8,862 bases of DNA from positions 1 to 8,862 of the forward strand of contig JAATFR010000422.1 in the NCBI GenBank assembly GCA_015655095.1, in the 5' to 3' direction. Under the pieces are notes generated by a model, which was not told the origin of the DNA, ran no database searches, and saw only the letters and a list, made by a program, of their open reading frames with translations. Both the position numbers and the translations under genes were made by a program. This document shows, piece by piece, positions 5,033 to 8,862 of the stretch (position 1 is the first letter of the stretch; the number at the start of each line of letters is the position of its first letter). This DNA is from Hyphomicrobiales bacterium (GTDB lineage: Bacteria > Pseudomonadota > Alphaproteobacteria > Parvibaculales > Parvibaculaceae).

Positions 5033-8000
5033 ATGTCATCAAGGCACGAATTTTTTGCAGCGGGGATAACTTGTTTTTATGATATGCGCCGGATCACCAG
5101 GTCCGGCATTCGTCGTACATTACTCGTGTCAGGCATTGCAACTGGTCTCTTTTCGTCAACGGCCTGGGCTGAATTGCCCGCGCCCGCGACCGTACCTTCC
5201 GCCCCGATCCTTTCAGGCATGCCGACCAGCAACCCGGGGGCACCTTCAGTGCCGGTTGGCGCAACCACGCCCGCTCTGACCGATACACAGCCTGCAAACG
5301 GCTCGGACGCCATCGCCGCCCTGCTCAAGCAGGCGGATTTCTGGAATTCAAGAGGCCAGCCGGACAAGGCGATAGATGCGCTCAAACGTGTTCTGGCCGT
5401 GGATTCACGCAATGTGACAGCCCTCTACGGCATGGCGCTTGCCACGGCAAACCAGGGCGACCTTGTTTCCGCGAAAAACTATTTCAACAAGTTTGTCGCC
5501 TTGTCTCCGAACGATTCCCGTATCCCCGAACTTCGCGAAGCCATGGTGCAAAAGCCTGTGCCCAGCGCCGCCATCCAGCAGGCCCGCGAACTCATTGACA
5601 AAGGTAAATTCCGCGATGGCATGGCCGCCTATCGCCGGGCTTTCAATAATCAACCTCCGCCAGATGCCTATGCGGTCGAGTTCTATGTCTCCCTTGCAGG
5701 CATGCCGGGCGGTTGGAAAGAGGCGCAGAACGGGCTTGGCAAGCTCTATCAACGGCGCCCCACGGATGCGAGTGTCGGCATCGCCTATGGCAAGGTGCTG
5801 ACCTATCGCAGCGAGACGCGCCGCAACGGCATCCGCCTCCTTCAGAAATATGCCAGCAACTATGCAGAGGCGAACGATGCCTGGCGTACTGCCCTCATCT
5901 GGCTCATTCCCCAGAATGGTTTCGCCAGCACGCCAAGGCCGCCCTTCCAGCTATCTGCCGAAAACCAGGCTCTTTATGATGCCTATTTTGCGCAGAATCC
6001 CAAGGATACCCAGGTGCGCGCCATGCTGGACGACTACGTCAAGATTCAGCGCAACAGCCAGCGTGAGATTATTGAAACGGTTCAGAAGAACGTTGCCCGG
6101 CAGATGCGCGGCTATACCGCGCTGAAGGCAGGCAACACCGCTGAAGCCATGTCTGTCTTCCGGGAGCAGATCAGAAAGAATCCCAATGATGCCACAGCGC
6201 TCGGCGGCATGGGGATGGTTTATATGCGCCAGAAAAATTATGCGGACGCGGAAAGCTATTTCAACCGCGCCATCAAGGCTGATCCCCGCAAGCGCAGGGA
6301 CTGGGCCTCCGCGCTCAATACGATCCATTTCTTCAACAATATGAAGCAGGCGCAGGCGGCGATCGACGCCAACCAGAATGCCCGCGCCGAAACATTGCTG
6401 CGTCCGCTCGCCAATGGAACCTATGGCGGCGAGCGCTCCAATATCGCGCTTGCCTCCTCAGCTCTTGGCGGCGTGCTTGCTGAGGAAAACCAGCCTGTTG
6501 AAGCCGAGCGCTATTTCAGGAAGGCGCTCTCGCTCGACCCCGACAACCAGAATGCGCTGGCCGGTCTTGCCGGCGTGCTGATGCAGCAGAACAAGGTGAG
6601 CGAGGCGCAATCCCTGATGTCGCGGCTGACGGCGGCCCAGCGTGGACAGCTTGCGCCCGGATTTGTCTCGGCTCAGGCGCAGGCCGATCTGGCCCGGGCA
6701 AAAAGCCTTGCGGATGCCGGCAACATCAACGGCGCAAATGCGGCCTACTCCAGCGCGCTCTCGAAAGCGCCCTCCGATCCCTGGCTGAGGGTCGAATATG
6801 CCAATTTCCTTGCCGCGCGCGGCAACAGTGTGGATGCCGGCCGTCTGGTGGACCCGGTAACCGATCCGGCCGTCGCGACACCCAACAGTCTTTTTGCTGC
6901 GGCCATCTATTATTCGACGCAGGGCGACACCGCGCGCGCCAATGAGCTGATGAACCGTATTCCGGCAAAGTCCCGGACCGCAGCCATGTCAAAGTTTGCA
7001 AGCGATCTGGCGCTCAACCGCAGCATGGCGGGAGCCCAGCAGACCTGTGGCACGGCAGGTACCGTGTCTCCCTCCTCCGTTGCCTCACTCCGCAATGTGC
7101 TCGCCAGCCGTCGCGCTCTTGCCAATGGTGACAAGAGTTATATTGCCCAATTGCTGTACAATTGCGGTGAAAAAGCCCAGGCGATTTCCATGGCGCGCAC
7201 AGCCGCGGCAACATCTCCCAAAACAAGTCCCGCCGACTATGGCGGCTATATCTATGTGCTGATCCAGTCCGGCTATCAGGCCGATGCTGACCGCCTGATC
7301 AGCCAGCTCAACGCCAATGTGCGCACCGCGGCCGACCGCAAGGCAATGGCCGAGCTGAATGCGGGCGTAGCCTCCCGGCGCGCCGATGCCCTGCGGGATG
7401 CGGGAGACATAGGTGGCGCTTACAACACAATTGCGGCTGCCTATCCAAGCTCACAGAACAGTCCGCAACTGCTTGCCGCGCTTGCCCGCGTCTACCAGTC
7501 CAACAAACAGACCGGTGACGCCCAGCGGATCTATGATTATCTGCTTGCCCGCACACCGAACGATCCCAATGTGCTGCAAGGCGCCGCCCTAAACCAGATG
7601 AGCGCGGGCAATTATGGCCAGGCGCAGGGTTATCTCTCGCAGGCCATTGAGCGCAGGCCGAACGATCCACGCCTCTACCTGCTCCGGGGCCAGATGTATC
7701 GCGCGGACGGCAATCTCAACTCGGCGCTGAAGGCGTTTGAAAAGGCCAAGGAGCTAAGGACGGCGCAGCTTGCACCTCAGGCAACGGCCCCTGCCGCCGT
7801 GAAAGCCACCCTGCCCGGCTTCCCGGCGACGGAAACGGCAAAACCGGTACAAAAGCAGCTCCCAGCGCTTCCGAGCAGTTTCTTCCCGTCCCAGACGACC
7901 CAGCCGGAATTGCAGCAGCCGCGCGAGCCCTTGATCCCGGTAGCGAAAGTCGCCCCAACCGTGGCGCTGCCGCCCGTCTCGGCCCCTGCCACGGCTTCGG

Positions 8001-8179
8001 TACCTGCGACCACGCAGCCTGCCAATCTGCCAGCCATTATCCCGGCTTCGCAAAGCATTCCCGCTGCAACGCCGAGTGTGCCGGTCAATATCCCGTCCGT
8101 GCCTGTGATGCCTGCGCCGCCTGCCTCGAACTGGCCTGGTCAGGGATTGCCGATGCAACTAAGCCCGTTCGCAAGCTAG
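5033..8179 (+). CDS. Exported TPR-repeat protein resembling the BcsC scaffold, without beta-barrel
   Basis: A 1048-aa secreted TPR protein. A signal peptide ends at AWA (residues 44-46); with the ATG at 5033 its n-region is long, while the ATG at 5084 (M18) gives a normal one. A Pro-rich linker (about 47-90) precedes TPR repeats over about 93-908, for example GQPDKAIDALKRVLAVD, then the units near 366-420 and 486-530, and a last pair at 813-908. The block near 185-220 (FRDGMAAYRRAFNNQPPPDA, followed by YAVEFY) closely resembles the E. coli BcsC scaffold. BcsC normally adds a C-terminal outer-membrane barrel of about 350 residues; here residues about 908-1048 are a Pro/Ala/Val/Gln-rich tail instead. 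No lipobox is seen. C672 and C711 are the only mature cysteines. The likely role is to guide cellulose or a similar polymer across the periplasm alongside the divergent acetylation operon. A different exporter scaffold (AlgK- or PelB-like role) remains possible. Confidence 0.82.
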   Translation: MSSRHEFFAAGITCFYDMRRITRSGIRRTLLVSGIATGLFSSTAWAELPAPATVPSAPILSGMPTSNPGAPSVPVGATTPALTDTQPANGSDAIAALLKQADFWNSRGQPDKAIDALKRVLAVDSRNVTALYGMALATANQGDLVSAKNYFNKFVALSPNDSRIPELREAMVQKPVPSAAIQQARELIDKGKFRDGMAAYRRAFNNQPPPDAYAVEFYVSLAGMPGGWKEAQNGLGKLYQRRPTDASVGIAYGKVLTYRSETRRNGIRLLQKYASNYAEANDAWRTALIWLIPQNGFASTPRPPFQLSAENQALYDAYFAQNPKDTQVRAMLDDYVKIQRNSQREIIETVQKNVARQMRGYTALKAGNTAEAMSVFREQIRKNPNDATALGGMGMVYMRQKNYADAESYFNRAIKADPRKRRDWASALNTIHFFNNMKQAQAAIDANQNARAETLLRPLANGTYGGERSNIALASSALGGVLAEENQPVEAERYFRKALSLDPDNQNALAGLAGVLMQQNKVSEAQSLMSRLTAAQRGQLAPGFVSAQAQADLARAKSLADAGNINGANAAYSSALSKAPSDPWLRVEYANFLAARGNSVDAGRLVDPVTDPAVATPNSLFAAAIYYSTQGDTARANELMNRIPAKSRTAAMSKFASDLALNRSMAGAQQTCGTAGTVSPSSVASLRNVLASRRALANGDKSYIAQLLYNCGEKAQAISMARTAAATSPKTSPADYGGYIYVLIQSGYQADADRLISQLNANVRTAADRKAMAELNAGVASRRADALRDAGDIGGAYNTIAAAYPSSQNSPQLLAALARVYQSNKQTGDAQRIYDYLLARTPNDPNVLQGAALNQMSAGNYGQAQGYLSQAIERRPNDPRLYLLRGQMYRADGNLNSALKAFEKAKELRTAQLAPQATAPAAVKATLPGFPATETAKPVQKQLPALPSSFFPSQTTQPELQQPREPLIPVAKVAPTVALPPVSAPATASVPATTQPANLPAIIPASQSIPAATPSVPVNIPSVPVMPAPPASNWPGQGLPMQLSPFAS

Positions 8180-8190
8180 AGAGCCTGCAA

Positions 8191-8862
8191 TCACTCAAGC
8201 CCTTCGACCAGCTTGCCCTGATCGAGGCGGACGATGCGATCCATGCTCCGTGCCAGCTCAAAATTGTGGGTTGCGATCAGGGTCGCGACGCCCTTGCTGC
8301 GGCACATGCCGATCAGTTCCTCAAACACATGCCCAGAGGTGCGTGGATCAAGATTGCCGGTCGGCTCATCCGCCAGCAGAATGCCGGGGCTGTTGGCCAA
8401 CGCCCGGGCGATGGCCACGCGTTGCTGTTCACCGCCTGAAAGCTCGGCAGGACGATGGCTTGCGCGCGCGCCAAGGCCCATCTGCTCCAGCAGACGCTGA
8501 GCAAAGACGCCAGCTTCCTTGCGGGGCACGCCCGCAATCATTTGCGGCAGCACGACATTTTCCAGTGCCGAGAATTCCGCCAGCAGATTATGCGACTGAT
8601 AGACGAAGCCCAGTTCGTTGCGCCGGACAGACGTGCGCTCTATTTCAGAGAGCTTCACACAATCGCGCCCGGAGATAAGCACTTCACCCGCCGTAGGCCG
8701 TTCAAGCAGTCCCGCTATATGAAGCAGAGACGATTTACCGGCTCCCGATGGACCGACCAGCGCGATGATCTCGCCCTTCTGAACATCAAGATTGATGCCA
8801 TCGAAAATATGCAGCTTCTGGTCGCCTTGCGCATAGTCGCGCTTGATGCCGCGCAGGGAGAG
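8191..8862 (-). CDS. lolD: Lipoprotein-releasing ABC transporter ATP-binding protein LolD (partial)
   Basis: ATPase of the LolCDE complex, which releases lipoproteins from the inner membrane to the carrier LolA. The C-terminal 223 residues are present and only a few N-terminal ones are missing beyond the right edge. Walker A is GPSGAGKS (8731-8754), followed by the Q-loop in GFVYQSHNLL, the signature LSGGEQQRVAIARALA, Walker B ILLADEPTGNLD and the H-loop THN. These fit the LolD/MacB-type subfamily; LolD is preferred because lolD near dnaE is, from memory, a common arrangement in Hyphomicrobiales. The nucleotide-binding domain is intact. The TGA at 8191-8193 is only 11 bases from the stop of the converging BcsC-like gene. 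LolD transcription runs toward the BcsC-like gene, and no terminator lies between them. Confidence 0.92.
   Translation of the reverse strand, partial: LSLRGIKRDYAQGDQKLHIFDGINLDVQKGEIIALVGPSGAGKSSLLHIAGLLERPTAGEVLISGRDCVKLSEIERTSVRRNELGFVYQSHNLLAEFSALENVVLPQMIAGVPRKEAGVFAQRLLEQMGLGARASHRPAELSGGEQQRVAIARALANSPGILLADEPTGNLDPRTSGHVFEELIGMCRSKGVATLIATHNFELARSMDRIVRLDQGKLVEGLE

Noticed and set aside
7754..8158. Minus-strand frame of 134 codons rich in Arg and Gly
   Set aside because: Antisense to the Pro/Ala-rich tail of the TPR gene; GC-rich codons for Pro and Ala read as Arg and Gly on the other strand, so it is a composition artefact.

Overview
The window looks like a chromosomal segment of an alphaproteobacterium, most likely of the Hyphomicrobiales (Rhizobiales). 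This is inferred from three things: the DnaE N-terminus, which resembles the housekeeping enzyme of rhizobia and Brucella; LolD close to dnaE; and paired GTTC-N7-GTTC motifs, the LexA box form of Alphaproteobacteria. No tRNA, rRNA, CRISPR array, insertion sequence or phage gene was seen.

Layout, left to right. Positions 1-290 hold the 5' end of dnaE (minus strand, running off the left edge). Upstream of it is a 51-codon gene (380-535, minus) for a small single-span membrane protein. Its promoter region carries two tandem LexA-type boxes (553-567, 579-593), so it is a candidate DNA-damage-induced small protein. An intrinsic terminator (619-651) separates it from a four-gene minus-strand operon (676-4688). 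In transcription order the operon encodes an SGNH-fold protein, an AlgF-like periplasmic protein, an AlgI-like MBOAT O-acyltransferase and an AlgJ/AlgX-like membrane-anchored SGNH acetyltransferase. This matches the wssF-wssG-wssH-wssI cellulose acetylation cassette of Pseudomonas. A sigma70-like promoter lies at 4722-4751.

The 344-base divergent region (4689-5032) contains two dyads and a possible short leader ORF. Rightward from 5033 runs a 1048-codon gene for an exported TPR protein resembling the periplasmic scaffold of the cellulose exporter BcsC. It lacks the C-terminal outer-membrane barrel and ends in a proline/alanine-rich tail instead. Eleven bases beyond its stop, converging on it, is the 3' part of lolD, the ATPase of the lipoprotein-releasing ABC transporter, which runs off the right edge.

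Inferred joint role: the four-gene operon would move acetyl groups across the inner membrane and put them on an exopolysaccharide, probably cellulose or a related glucan. The divergent TPR protein would guide the polymer through the periplasm. No glycosyltransferase (BcsA/BcsB) and no outer-membrane barrel are present, so these must lie elsewhere or the system is unconventional. The polysaccharide genes appear to sit between the housekeeping genes lolD and dnaE.
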